Source: Epiperipatus broadwayi
Taxonomy: Eukaryota; Onychophora; Udeonychophora; Euonychophora; Peripatidae
NCBI GenBank assembly: GCA_028023455.1
Contig: JAQFVV010000032.1
Span: 1,488,001 to 1,552,000, forward strand
Reading direction: 5' to 3'
Length of the DNA stretch: 64,000 nt
The translations under genes and the position numbers were made by a program. Shown piece by piece: positions 12,768 through 26,369 of the stretch (position 1 is its first letter; each line of letters starts with the position of its first letter). A model generated the notes under the pieces. It did no database searches. It saw only the letters and a list, made by a program, of their open reading frames with translations, and was not told where the DNA came from.

Positions 12768-14846
12768 AAATTATATAAATATTTTAAGTTTATACACATT
12801 TCAAAAAAAAAAATGTTTGCATAAGTTTTGAATTATAATATCTTAACTGTATTTAAAGCTAATAATTAAGTAATACTTTACGAGCACTATATTTTAGAGA
12901 ATAATCAGAATTGCTTCCTATCTATAATTTTTAAGACTAACATTAAATTGTTTATTATCTCTAGTCCTTTAAAAAATAATGACTCAAGAATTCACTATAT
13001 TATAAAATTAAAAAAAAGTTGGAAAATTAATGTTTGTATTATTAATTTATGACTTGCAAAAATGGGCATTAACTTTCAATAATTATTATTTTATTAGAGA
13101 AAATGCTTACTTTTAGGAAATGTAAACTCTTAAAAACAATTAGCTTTAGTGGATTTTGAATAAATCTCATATATATATTTTTATCTAAAGAACAGCTTGA
13201 ATTTAAAAACCAAAAGAGTTACAGAAAAACAAAAGCTGGTATTTGTTTCACTGACTATAAAAAGATATTTAATAAAATGAATTACTTTATTGGATATTCT
13301 GAAATGGATATAAATAAGAAAAAAAGGTGTCTATTAGAAAATCTGTATGTGAATCAAGATATGAACAATTAAAATCCTTTTGCAGAAGTGTACAGCAAAT
13401 ATGTTATCTATCTCAGTTTGTTTAAACATATATTTAGATGCAAAGTTAAATGAATTGTTTTACTAAGAATGAAATTAACATTGAAGTTGAAAAGCTCATT
13501 GTAACAAAAGCAAAAATTTTCTACACAACAGTGACAACTAGTTCAAGCTCTAGTAGTTAAAAGATACTACATGGTTGTGTATCATAATCTCTATCCAGTG
13601 TTTTCCCATATCCCCAGACTAATTTCTAGTTTCTGCTTTCATCAATGAAAAGTCTTGAATCTGGAGTAGTGCTCCTGAATCTTTGGGTCTAATACACCAT
13701 TCCAGCATCCACTTTTTATCTTTTTGCTCCCAGATCCAAGGCTCCCTTATTGATTAAAGCCATACACTAGAAACAAATCTGTGAATATTAGATGGCAAAG
13801 CACTGAATAGGGATTATGATGTACAATCTCCTAGTTATGATGTACAATTTCCTAGAATCTATTGATAACTAGAGCTTGCACTAGAAAGCATTATAATGAA
13901 GAAAAAAATTTGTTACTGTTTTAACAGCTTGTGTAAGTATAAAGTTCACATGGTAGAACTTACAAGAGATAATGAAAATGTAGGATTGTTTGGACTCATT
14001 AAAAGTTTAAAGCAAATGCAAAAAAAAATACAATACATGGTAAAAAAAAATAATAAAAGAAAGCAACATGAAATTGTAGACTAAGTTAGTGCTCTCAAAT
14101 ATTTGAAAGTTGATCAACTGATAATAAAAACAATAAAGAAATTAACATGAGAATTTAAATGGTTCAACTGATTTAAATGAATATACAAAATTATTCATGA
14201 CCTGTTGAAAGACAGATCTAAAAAAAAGCTTGTTAAATGATTTTTTTTTTTTTTTTTTTAAATGCAGCTTTATATAGGAGCCAAAAAAAGGTTTTAGGAA
14301 TGTATTCATAGAGCTGAGAAAGTCAAGCTGGAAAGATAAAATAAGCAATATAAATATGTTTAAAAACTAGTTAAAAAAAAATTTTAAAATATTTTTTTAA
14401 GGAAATTATTTAGAAGGAATTGTGATAAAAAAAAAAGTTATAAAGGACTATAAAGAGTGTGAAGATAAAGGTACAAATTGACTGATTATCTTAAGGGGAA
14501 AAAAAAATATTTGACTAAAGCAAAAGATAGACTTGAAGAAAGTGATCAAGTTCAATGTATGAATCATGTCTTTTTGAAGGTAAATGCACTATATTTATCC
14601 ACATAATGATGCAATAAATAATGACATTTAATTGATAACAAAAATAAATCCAATTATATATGAAATTTGTAACTTGCCAAAAATTTTAAAAACATTATGC
14701 AAAATAATTTACTAATACTCTTTCCTAAAGAACAGATTACCTAATAATGAACATGAGGTAATTTATTTTACAAGTAATGACTTTTCCATTAATTTATTAT
14801 AAAAAAACCAAGATTTTAGAACATGCAGACATTTCACATACTGTAG
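12768..14846. other. non-coding sequence around the MITE
   Basis: Apart from the MITE at 13538-13884 this stretch holds AT-rich sequence, poly-A/T runs and short open frames without motifs (13896-14084 plus strand, 14142-14348 minus strand). Confidence 0.45.
13538..13884. mobile_element. MITE-like element with long terminal inverted repeats
   Basis: The left end CTAGTTCAAGCTCTAGT pairs with the right end ACTAGAGCTTGCACTAG. Further inside, GTATCATAATCTCTATCCAG pairs with CTGAATAGGGATTATGATGTAC. The right arm contains an extra tandem copy of about 25 bp (the ATGATGTACAAT phrase occurs twice, at about 13818-13851). It has no coding capacity. The superfamily was not determined, and no clear target duplication was seen. 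Confidence 0.65.
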
Positions 14847-17691
14847 CAGTCGATCTTAGCCCACTGTTCTACCACTTAACTCGTTTTTTTTGTTACATGT
14901 ATATAAACTATACGAATATTTCTGAGAAGCGTCTATAAAAGTTTATAAATATAAATCTCAAATAAAAATTTTCTTTAATTTTAAACATTGACTTTTGTGG
15001 ATGCGACTCAGATATATACATATATTAACGGAGCTTTTATATATATAAAAGCACAACAAATCTTGTAAATAATTTTGTATTCTTTCTTAACTATTTGTTA
15101 TTTATTTTATAAATATTTTCTTCATATAAGTATACGAATATTCAAGATGGAAGACGACTGTCCAAGAATAATTAAAAAGGTGGAAACATTACTTTGTTTC
15201 ATGATTAAAAAGGAATTTTTAAATTAAAGTAAAATTTAAAACAAAGCTAATTGATTTTAATTAGAGATCAACATTTTTTATCAAATCTATTTCCAATCTG
15301 GAAATTGATTTGAAATTATTTTTGGACAGTTACCTAACGATTCCATCTCCACTAATAATAGGTAAAATATTTCTGTAAATTAAAAATAAGAAATTTAATT
15401 AAAAAAACATTATTTGAACACCTGAGAGTTTGGTAAAAATAGGGCCAAAAATCTATTGTGTCAGAGAGTTAGGTCAATAGTCTTTAACCGACTTCACGTC
15501 TATGTAATTTTTGAGGGGCTTCAGCTGCCTTCCTCTCCGTCTTCGGCTCCAATCTTAGCAGTGCATGATGTAGCTTCTACCATTCAAGTGTTCCCATGCC
15601 GTCAAAGAGCCGCCGAAGCCAAAAGACATGTCAAAGAACGCCGCCTGCATACCAAATTCGTCTGTATTCCATAGAATGCAGAGGTAACCAGCCCAAAGTC
15701 ATTATAATCGTATTACCTAACTTATAACTTGTAAACTCTCTTTAAATTAATGTTTTCTATATATTTAAACCTTTTTTAAACTCGCTTATCGGCGAGCATA
15801 TTAAACTAATTCTCTTCTTCATATCGATTCTCTATAACATAAATTAATGCTACTATAAAAGATTTCATTCAACTCACACTTCTTACTTTTTTTTATAATT
15901 TAGTGCGGTTATAATTTATTTTAAATATTTTTATATCTTTCACTAAACTTTTATTTATAAATGCTAATCAAACCCAGTCCTACGAATTTAGAAAAGGGGG
16001 AAGGGATTAATGAGTTATTTATTTATTTCTAACTAGTTCGTAGGACTGAGTTTTTCTTGTAAAATGAATATGTTTTTTTAATATATTTTACCATAAAAAT
16101 TATACAAAAGGTATAAATATTTTTTCAATCTGGAGTGGATTTTGGTGTCCATTAGTTTTGTTAATTTCTTTATTCATCATCATTGCCAAAAGGGCTGGTG
16201 AACAAATTCTATTTTGTTGTTCACACTTTTAAGTCCACGAATTTTAGTTTCTATATATATTTAAACAAAATAGTAGTGATTCAAAAAGGGGGAGAAATGC
16301 ACACTTCATTAATTGTAGTTTTAACTTTAATAAATGACTATCTTACACAGGTCATTATTTTAACATATCATTACGTATTTGTTAAACCATTTAAGGCTTT
16401 ATGTTAATATTTAAACTGAATGATTTCCTATTCTTATTTTTAAAAGCATTGTTAGCATAGGCCATTTTTCATATTACTAAACTTTATCGAGACATGCGTT
16501 GGAATGCCCGAGTCGTCTCATCTTCGTTTCAGGTCGTAAACAGGGCGATGAATGTCCCTGGACCATATATATATATACTCGCACAATGAGAGCAATGTAT
16601 GGAATAATTCCGGCAAAGTGCATTTCCGTCCGAGGACCCTTTGTCAACCGATTCCACAAAATATGGGGTGGCAAGTCGGCTAGACTGTTTTCTTTCATAA
16701 TATGATAAAGCACCTCAAGGAAATATTGGATCCGCAAATATTCAGCTATTATGCTAGCACCGCAGTTTCCTATAGTTCGTTTTTCTTTTAGCCTGTTTGA
16801 CAAAATAAACCGTAATGATATGTAATAATGAAACGTTTTCTCTTTGTAATATTTTTAGTTGGAGTTTAAATCCAACCTTTCATGAAGCTGCCCTCCCCTT
16901 TATTGAATAAGCCATTCCCCGTATTGACAAAGTTTCGCTATATTCTATTCTTAAATGTTGAAAATGTAAAATAAATAAATGTTTTTAAGTATATTTTGAT
17001 CACAAAGTATCCTCATTTTAGTGTTGTAAATAAAGTCCATCAATGAAAATATGTATCCAATGCCAAGGGCATCCTATGAAATCGTACAAACAGTGAAACT
17101 CTATTATTGTCATATCTTTGGTTTTTTTTTATGTATAAACGTCTACCAATCACCCAGATAAATTCATTTTTGTACATTGAATAAAATCCTATTTGAAATA
17201 TACGTCAGTATTGTAACCGCCGCACTAAATTGATATCTATTGAAATAAAATAATTGTAAAAAGATCGTCAAATATTTGTAACCAAAATTAAAGTTTTAAA
17301 TGCATGAAGTTGAATATATATATAAAATCTTAAATTTTTGTCAAAATAAATATTTATATATATTTAAACTTTAATCCAATGTTCGAATCTCCTTATTAAT
17401 ATTTATATTTATGTATGCTCGTAACTTAATATCTTGGGTTCACTCAATCTCTCATCATCATCACCAGTTGAGTCTCATGTAAAACGTTGTAGCACCGGGC
17501 CGAGTTATAAATAATTTATGTAGTATCACCGTAGAGTGTTGTCTGTAGTGTTATAGATTTGGGGAATGGGCAAACAGGGTAGAATTCATGATTGCTCCTG
17601 ACCTGTGTATCTCGGGCATGATTGGATGCGGGGTACTTTTGCTTAGATTCTAAATCTTGTTAAATGGACATACATTTTCGACCGGTACAAT
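14847..17691 (+). repeat. unclassified interspersed repeat, copy A (~2.85 kb)
   Basis: This segment aligns in the same orientation with 42760-45758 (copy B). Shared landmarks in order include CAGTCGATCTTAG, GATGCGACTCAGATATATAC, TCCAATCTGGAAATTGATTT, CGGCGAG followed by TATTAAA, TCAAACCCAGTC, GATTCAAAAAGGGGGAGAAA, GGATTTTGGTGTCCATTA and ATAGATTTGGGGAATGGGCA. It closes with TTTGCTTAGATTCTAAATCT. Homology stops abruptly at both ends, so this is a discrete element. No long open frame or known domain was recognised. Its centre (about 16455-16790) does not match copy B. The element type remains unknown. Confidence 0.75.
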
Positions 17692-18635
17692 ACAATGATA
17701 AAGTTTTTCAGATTTTGTGAAGATTCCTTTCTTTGATACAAAAAATAAACTTAAAACTATAATTTCTTGAATAATTTTTCCAAATTAACTGGCATAATTT
17801 ACTTATTGATTGTTCAATTTTTTGAAGCTGAGCAAACAATTCCTATGGAATTTTGAATTTTTATGCTTTCATCTATTACTGATTCCTTTATGTAACTGAT
17901 CTCATCAAGTGTTATCTATTTTGTATATCAGAATTTGTTTTGAGACATATATCCTACAATAAAGTACAGATATGGATCCTAAGATGAATAATAAAATGAA
18001 ATACATGGCTGATAAAACAATCACTTGCATCACTGAAACTGGTTTAAATATGTTGCTAAAAGAAATGTCAAGTATGGATTACAGACTTAAATTAGATCCG
18101 AAGAGATTTCTATAGACCTATAAAAAGATTACATGCAAAATAGAGATAGGGAAATTTATTTAAGTACTATGGAGATAAAAAAAACTATGGATCGACAATT
18201 CAAAATAATAATGATGATTAAGTCATTAATAAAACGTAATCAAAAATAAAGCACAAACCAGATATATAATTAAAAAAATGTAAGATAGATTTACGTTAAC
18301 TGAAATAGAGTAAAAAGAAATGCAGAAATGCAATTCATATATACTAAAAGATAAAAAATAACTATAAATTCTAATGTGATAATTATATATCGAGATGTTA
18401 AAACAAATTAGGATAACAATATAGCTTCCACCAACGGCGAATCAGTGTTGTATTTTATTACAGTGACCTATTGCATTATTATATCAACTTGTTTTCAGGT
18501 AGACATTTCAAGGAAAATAGACCTAACAGCTCAATGTAAAACAAAAGTCTCTTCACAAGTGCCGATTGTTAAAGGATTACGAGGTTTTCTCTCCATTCTC
18601 TAGCTAAAAAAATAAATACTGTGCCACCCTGCACA

Positions 18636-18710
18636 ATTGGACACAATTGATAGAGCGTCCGATTTGAGATCAGGAAGTCCCAGGATGGATTCTGATGCTC
18701 GAGCTTATGA
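18636..18710 (+). other. possible tRNA-derived sequence (tRNA pseudogene or SINE head)
   Basis: ACAATTGATAGAGCGTCCGA resembles a tRNA D-arm with internal promoter box A (compare AGTTGGTAGAGCGTCCGA). It is followed by an anticodon-arm-like TTTGAGATCAGGAAGTCCCA and a weak box-B-like GGATTCTGATGC. Acceptor-stem pairing is not evident, so this is not called a functional tRNA. It could be the head of a decayed SINE. Confidence 0.4.
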
Positions 18711-21700
18711 ACTCCCAACAATAAAACCATGTACCTGATCTGCAAGTTCAATTTAAAATAAACTTGACTTTTAATATGTTTCGCTGCCTAGTTCTGTACA
18801 AATATTAAATATTTTTTAATGAACCCGCTGTCTCCGTTCAACCGCAGTAGTTTACAAGCACATGCATCCAAAATCATATATATGTGCATTATGTAGGTTG
18901 CCTAAAACGGACTCTAATAACTCAAAACATGGCAGTACAATTGAATGTCACTTATTGATTGCCGTTAGTTAACCTAAATCCATTATATTATACTTCAAAA
19001 TTGTTTCAATATTATATATAAAACAGGGTGTGGGGGTGTATTTACATAATTTTGCAACAAAATAAAAATTTATCGCATTTATCTAAAATGTGTTAACAGG
19101 CGTTAAGTAAACATGAATAATCCTAGTAATAATTCAGAGTAAATTTAGACCTAAAATCAAATGAGTATAATCTACATTAGCAGCCAGTAAAAATTTACTT
19201 TTTAAAAATAAAAAAATAAGGTGTATGAAAAGAACTCACTCTTGTTACAAAGGTAAATGATAAATATTGCTACATTAGTTTACTTTAATTTTATTAAAAC
19301 TGGCAAGATATTACTTCCACGTGATTTCTGTTGCTAAACTAATTTAAAACCCATAATATATGCTTCATATTAATCAATTTAATGTTTTTTTTTACAATTG
19401 CAATAAAAATAGCATTCAAATATTTGCATAACTTTGAAAATGTAATCACCAATTTTGGCGGGTAGATACCATAATCTCTCGTTTACAATGTTGCTTATAC
19501 AGCCATTGATATAAGCAAAATGTCAGAATCAACATTCTAAGAGCGTTGTCATATTCCATCTATCTAGTTTATAAAAACGATTGCATTTTCTTAAAATCTT
19601 ACCTTAATAAAATAATCAGAATTCCAAGATTTTGTTTGAATGTTATTTCCTTCAAAAATTATTTAACAAATAGTAATAAATAATTGCTTCCGACAGCGAT
19701 AAATTCACTACTTTGCGAATCAACCCCAGGATGCAAAATCGGAGGAGAGTATCACGGGACTTTTTTTATCCAATAAAGTATGTTCAAATTTTCACGTGAC
19801 ATAAACTAAAATGCCGTTTTGATATTTGCCAAAAAAGTAATATTTTCCAAAAATAAAAAATTACATTCCAGTTTTATATATTTTAAATTTTGTTATTTGA
19901 TTTTACTTTACAAACATTTATTCTGAATGATTTGGCTTTTTCCCAATAGATTTGCAAATTCCTAATCATATGCATGCTGATCACATGATTCAAAATGGTT
20001 CCTAAAAAAATGAGTCAACATCTAACTACATCATAATTTTAATAATTAAAATTTACTGCCTATATATAAATCTTCTCAAATTTTATTTTTATCAATAGTT
20101 TTAAAATGTAAGTATATTGTTTCAATTTCAAAATTTTAAACGGAATTTATGCAAAATTAATGAATGTAAAAAAAAAAAAAAACAATGTTTATTTGCTTCA
20201 TTTAAGATTACACTTCTGAAAATTGTTTTCTCTTAAATAGAATTAAATGTCCTAGTTTCTCTTGCAAATTTTATTCAACGTATTACGCTTTTTATATTAT
20301 TTAAATCGTTAAATAAGCGACTTTTTTTAATTCTTAAAAGCAAGAAAAAGTTATATTTGTGTCTGTTTAAAAATAGCTTATATTTATACTAAACATTCAT
20401 TCTTTTTTTTTAAATCCCTCAAAATAATTTTCACAATAATCTTGAAGCTGCATTCTAAAGAAAACTTACTTAGGCTTGCTGCTGATAATCAATTTTCGAA
20501 ATCTTATTTATTTATAAGAAAGCACATTGCTGGAAATAAAGTAGTTTTACGATAAATAGCTTGTGCTAATTTTTATTAATCATCGAGAATATTTATTTTC
20601 AAAAGTATGTTCTCTCTTAAAAGCGATTTGGAGTTAACAATTGAATACTATTAGTAGTTGTTTCCATTTCTTGCCACCTCATTAGCACATCATAATATTT
20701 AGAACTATAATATATAAATCTTCAGACAGGTTTATTCGAGAAAATCGGATCCTAATAGTAATCGCTTGCTTAGAATTTGCACATTTCTTCGTGTGATTTT
20801 GATAAAGAATCTTCATGATGATATAACATTTAAAAAATAAATAATAAGGTGAGACTTGAACTTGATAAGAAAAATTGATAAACGAAAACTGATATTGTTT
20901 TGGCAAAAAGATTGATGTTTTCATTGATTATAGGGTGCTTGGAGATTCCATTGTAATTGACATATAATCTGTATCTAGAATTATTATCTATTTACATAAA
21001 TCTGGACTTAAAATTAACTTTAGGCAAACATGTATGTAAAGCAAAAATTCTGTTTGCATAAAATTCAAACTTAAGCAAAAAAGAAATAACAATGAAGTAT
21101 TTTTATAAATTGAGAATTCCATTACATATAACAATCAAGATTCATTAATTTTGTAAAATCTCAATTTTTGTATAGATTATAATATTATTTTTAACATTAT
21201 AAAATATACCAAATTATCTTGAGATAATAAAAAAAAATGGAGCATCAAATAAAATATGTCTAGGATTCATTCAACAATAAATCTGCTGTATTAAACATCT
21301 GAATAAAAGTGATACACTGTAAATAGAAATTCTACAAATAATGATATTTTGATGATAAACATATAGAAAATTAAAAAAGAATGTAAAAAAAAAAAAAAGT
21401 TTGTATATATTGAGAGTGAAAGATTTTAATATAAAAAATAGAAAACAAAAAAGAACTTAAGATTATAGGAAATCATTTTGTGAAAAATTGAAAAAAAACT
21501 TGAGTCGTAAAAAAATGGGAAAAAAAATTAATTTATTAGGTAAGAAAGTACATACAGGTAATTGAATGCTAAATATTAAACTAAATTCAAATAAAAACTG
21601 GCAATTATTTAGGAGAAATTTTAAAGATGTTGCAATACAGGCAATGGGCTACAAAAATAATTTTTTAAAAAAAGCAAATAGCTTTGAGCTGCAATAATTA

Positions 21701-23574
21701 ATACAAATGTGGAAAAAAAAATTATAAAACTATTGTAGAAGCTAGAAATATATATAGAAAGCTTAACAAAGAATAGATGTGAAACAAAACTGGACAAGAA
21801 TACTTATAAAGGAAATAAAAAGAAATTATGCAGAAACAACAAATTCAATTTAATATGGTATGATTATGATAGCCTTATACCCATTAATGGTTATATGCTT
21901 TTCAGCTGTAATCTGGATTTTTCTTTCTTTTACTTTTAATTAAGTTTCTTCAAAAGATATTTTCAAATTGATTCATATTTATTAGCAAAAACTAATTTTA
22001 GTAACCAATTCACAGACATTCTGAATACATAATTCAAGTTCAGCATCTAATTTTATTTAACTTTGAAACAATAATAACATTTCTAGTGTACAATTTCATT
22101 GCTATTAAATGTATATTATCGTATTTAATAATATGTTGCAGAAAGCAGCAAACAAAATTTTGTAGTCAATTTTAATAGACTACATTTTATAATCAAAAAA
22201 AAAAAAAATGTTTGTACTATTGTGAATTTGTTCTTTTATGGATCATATCTTCTTATTTCTAAAAGCTATGAAGTTTTTAGACAAGTTACCACGTCTTTAG
22301 TACACCTACATTTGACATTATTACACTTTACATAGTTGAAATAGGCCAGATAGCGAAATTGTTTTTCTATTAACTTTTAATTTTGATTTCAGATCTTTAA
22401 TGGTATTATACACATATAGATTGGTTTCTGGGGCATATATTTGAATGTTAGTTGTTTTTTTTGTGGCTTCATATTTGACACAATCATTGTTAAGTGTTAG
22501 TCGTATGATGGTCTTCTCAACAGAAAAGAACTGTGTTTACTGAACTACATTTGCTCTCCAAGAAATATTATTCATGCCTAAATTAAATAAGAATAAGTAA
22601 AGAATATATCTGTAAAATTTTAGTTAAAACTTAACTATAGTTACCATATCAACAACTTGTTTCATTAAAGTTTAAATAATTCTATAGATTATAGGTCAAA
22701 ATTCATCAGCATTTAAGCATTCGCCAAATATTCTGATATAAGGTTTTTAAAATTCAAGTAAGGTTAAAAAAAAATTTGGGGTTATCATTATAACACTTGG
22801 TATACTGCAAAGATCAGATCATTGATTGCTTTTGTTGTTGTGTAGTTGTTCAAAATATTATCTCTTCTCCTCTCTTTCTCTTTCCAAAATTAGTTCAGCT
22901 TCAAATTTATTATTATATAAAACAACATTCTTTTTTTTTTTTTTAATTTATTACTGAATAATATGTGTATATATTATATTTTCATACGTTAACATTTCAG
23001 GTTATCAAAAATACAATACTTTGTCTACGCAAAATATTTCAGAAATATGACTGAAACATAAAAAAAATACTTCATACAAATATGTAAAATTATAGCATGT
23101 ACACACATTGTTCTTATTAATTTTGTTTCCAGTATTTAGTTCAAAGCAAAAAACAAGTACTGTGTTTTATATATTAATATTTTTTTTTACATTCTTTTAT
23201 CTCTTTCTTGAACAATAAAGTAAATTTTTTTTATAAACACTAGTAAATAATAAAATTTCTTTGTAGCTGCTGCACTAAGCTATCTACATTTTCTTGTGTA
23301 ATGGGATAATAATCATTGTTTTCTTCCTGCATATCACATTTGTTTTTTAATGCAGTTTAAAGTTTGGAGTCAAGAAAGATGTAGTTGTTTTGTTAGTTTT
23401 AAAAGTAACTCCATCTGAATCTGTTGCTTTTCTATTTTTAAAATATTTAATTGCATTTTGATTCATATCAATTGCTCCATTATAGTTTACATTAAATTTG
23501 TGACTTCAAAATTAAATGTTTATAGAAATGGATTCTTTTTTTTTTTTAAATAAGTTAAATAAGAATAATATTTC
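18711..23574. other. non-coding stretch
   Basis: AT-rich sequence with no recognised domain. The open frame at 20682-20924 (minus, 80 codons) has no motif. Some sections (18780-19760) are slightly richer in G+C but gave no protein similarity on reading. Confidence 0.45.
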
Positions 23575-24805
23575 TGCTACACCACTTACACAAGATAGGG
23601 ACTAGTTTCTAATAGTTTTTAACACCTTGTGGAGGGATGTAATTATAAACACATGACAAAAGACATGTGAAAAAGATATATGATTCCCAAAATGCACATT
23701 TCATGCTGAATCACCACTCCTCAGTTGACCCAGACCACAATCTCATATATATATATATATCATTATCATTGTTCACTATAAATAGATAGCAAATTACCAC
23801 AATTTAATTGATAAATATCAAATTGCTGCTATCACAACTTTTACACAAACTACTTAATGGAAGTATATTACTAATTTTTTTTTAATCATTCATTAGACTA
23901 GAGATTAGTCAATAATGAATAATATTTCTGTAGGGTAATTTTCACTATACCACTCTTATGCATGGTAGGAACCTGGGGATCATACATCTTTTTCATGTCT
24001 TTGGTCATATGTTTATAATTATATCCCTCCACAAGGGTGGTATAATGAAAATTAAACTATAAAAATATTATTCATTATTGGATAATCTCTAGTCTAATGA
24101 ATACTAATAAAAATTATTAATATACATCCATTAAGTGGTTTGTGTCAAGATTGTGACACATCAATTAAACTGTAGTAATTTGCTATCTATATATACTTAA
24201 CAATGTTAAAGATATGTGTAAGAGATTGTTGTCTGGATTAACTGGTGAATACTGGTTCAGAATGAAAATGCATCTTGGGGATCATAAATCTTTTCATATG
24301 TCTTTGGTCATATGTTTATGATTACATCCCTCCATAAGATATTAATAGTGGATAAAAACCAGTTCCTACATTGGTAAGAGTAGTCTAGTGACAATTACAA
24401 ATATTCATTATAGGATAATCTCTGGTCTAATGAATGACTAATAAAAATTATTAATATACTTTCATTAAGTGGTTTGTGTCAAAGTTGTGAGGGCAACAAG
24501 TTTGACACTTGTCAATTAAACTATAGTAATAATGTTATCTATATATACTGAACAATGATAAGAGATTGTGATGTGGGCCAATTGATGAATGCTGGTTCAG
24601 CATGAAATGTGCGTCTTGGAGATCATACATCCTTTTCACATGTCTTTGATTATATGTTTATCATTATATCCCTCCATAAGGTGTTAAAAGTGGATATAAA
24701 CCAGTTTCTACCTTGCATAAGAGTGGGGTAGAGAAAATTATACTACAGAGATATTCATTATTGCATAATCTCTAGTCTAATGAATGACTAATAAAAATTA
24801 TTAAG
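23575..24805. repeat. head-to-head and tandem repeat array, ~350-bp units
   Basis: An inverted unit (about 23575-23950) faces two to three direct units (about 23950-24805). The phrase GGATAATCTCTAGTCTAATG recurs near 24080, 24412 and 24762, giving periods of about 330-350 bp. Each unit also carries TCTTTGGTCATATGTTTATx, ATCCCTCCA and ATTAAGTGGTTTGTGTCAA. The same phrases appear reverse-complemented between 23620 and 23915. A fragment of the family occurs at 10255-10372. There is no coding capacity. It could be a fold-back or tandemly amplified non-autonomous element. Confidence 0.75.
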
Positions 24806-26369
24806 TTGAATAAGAACTTCATTAAAATATTATTTCATAGTTGTAATTGTATTTTTACAAAAATAAGTTGACCATTTTTATTAATAATAATGTCTTTGTT
24901 TGACATTGTCATATTATAAATTGGAATAATTTTTGTAATTGTCCTTGTTTCTTGCTTTCTCTATCTCTGCTTTCTTTATAATTCACAAGCTAGATTTCTA
25001 ATTTCCCAGAAACAATGGCAGCCTTTCTTTGATTCTTCTCCATTTTTTTTTCCTGGTGTACACAAGAATATTAGCATTTATGACAACCATTTCAAATTTA
25101 TCTCAATATGAATGGTTTTGGTTTCAATTTGATATAGACATATTTTGAAATATATATGTTTTTGTTTTATTTGAAGTTCTCTAATAACTATTTCAAGAAC
25201 TATTAGTTTTAAAACTGTTGAATAACAAATTTTCTCTTTCCCAGTGCAAATATTTTAAATTCATTTTTAAAAAATTCCCTGAAAAAAAAAACGATGACTT
25301 CATTTTGAAATATTCTGCAACAAAATGATTATGTAATGTTAAATATTTTTAAACAATAAATGATTTTCAACTTTTTTTCAATTAGAAAAATATTTTGTCA
25401 AGAAACTTTTATAATTTCTAAATGATAGTGTTAGCCGCAAGCATTAATAATATTAGTTAGAGATCTCAACAAGAAAATAGTAAAAAGATATTGATAAATG
25501 GCAAAATAAAAATATTTTGTCCTAGAAAGAAAATTCTCCAAAGATTAAAAGAAAAAATGTAGATAATACTGACTACATTTTTATTCTATACAGCATTATG
25601 ATAATTGTTTTAACATGGTTAATATTGTAAACATTTAAAAGAAACAAAGTTAAATCCATTCACGTTTTAAGTATGACTTAATTCCAAAAGCTAATAATTA
25701 TCAAATTAGAAGTAAACTAGAAATACTGTACATTATTTTTTACTGTTATTGATTTTCCGTGCATTTCAATTCTGTAGTATTTCTGTTTATTTGACCATAA
25801 TAGATAGAATATGCCCTAGAAGAATTTAATGTGATTAATACTATTGATTTTATTTCATTACTAATAGCAAAAAAGATTTATAGCAGTGGTGTATTTGTTT
25901 TCTGAATTCAAGCTTAAATGAAAGCCTGTGCGCTGCTCAACGCCTTTTTCATACTCCAAATATTCAAAATATTCATTTGTTTTTAAGTATAAACACAAAG
26001 TTGAATGCAGATGAATAATTTGTTAAAAGGGATTAATAAATAGAATTGATCTATACATGCAGTGGGGGCAGTCATATTGCATTGGGGATTTCAAAACAAT
26101 TAAAAATGGATTCCAATATGACATATATATAACAGTGATGACCGAGTACTGCCTTTTCTCTGCTGGCTGTTGCCGTAGCAGGACGTTTGACACAATTGGG
26201 ATTACAGCTTGATTGTGATGAGTTTTTCATTATTGTAATTTAAAAAAAAAAAAATCATCCAACATATAAATATTTTATTTTAGACCTTACGAATTTGGAA
26301 ATGTTCAGCAAGTCAATCTAAAAATAAAACAAATAAATTTATATATGAATGGCTCTCTTAAACAGTTGA
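24806..26369. other. non-coding stretch
   Basis: AT-rich, no gene recognised. Around 26130-26225 a more complex patch (GCTGGCTGTTGCCGTAGCAG) immediately precedes the hAT remnant and may be its 5' part. Confidence 0.4.

Noticed and set aside
16477-16803. 108-codon minus-strand frame in the core of repeat copy A
   Set aside because: It is not present in copy B and has no recognisable motif. It was kept only as part of the core-difference finding.
18636-18710. Functional tRNA gene
   Set aside because: Acceptor stem pairing and a good box B are missing, so only a tRNA-derived remnant is claimed.
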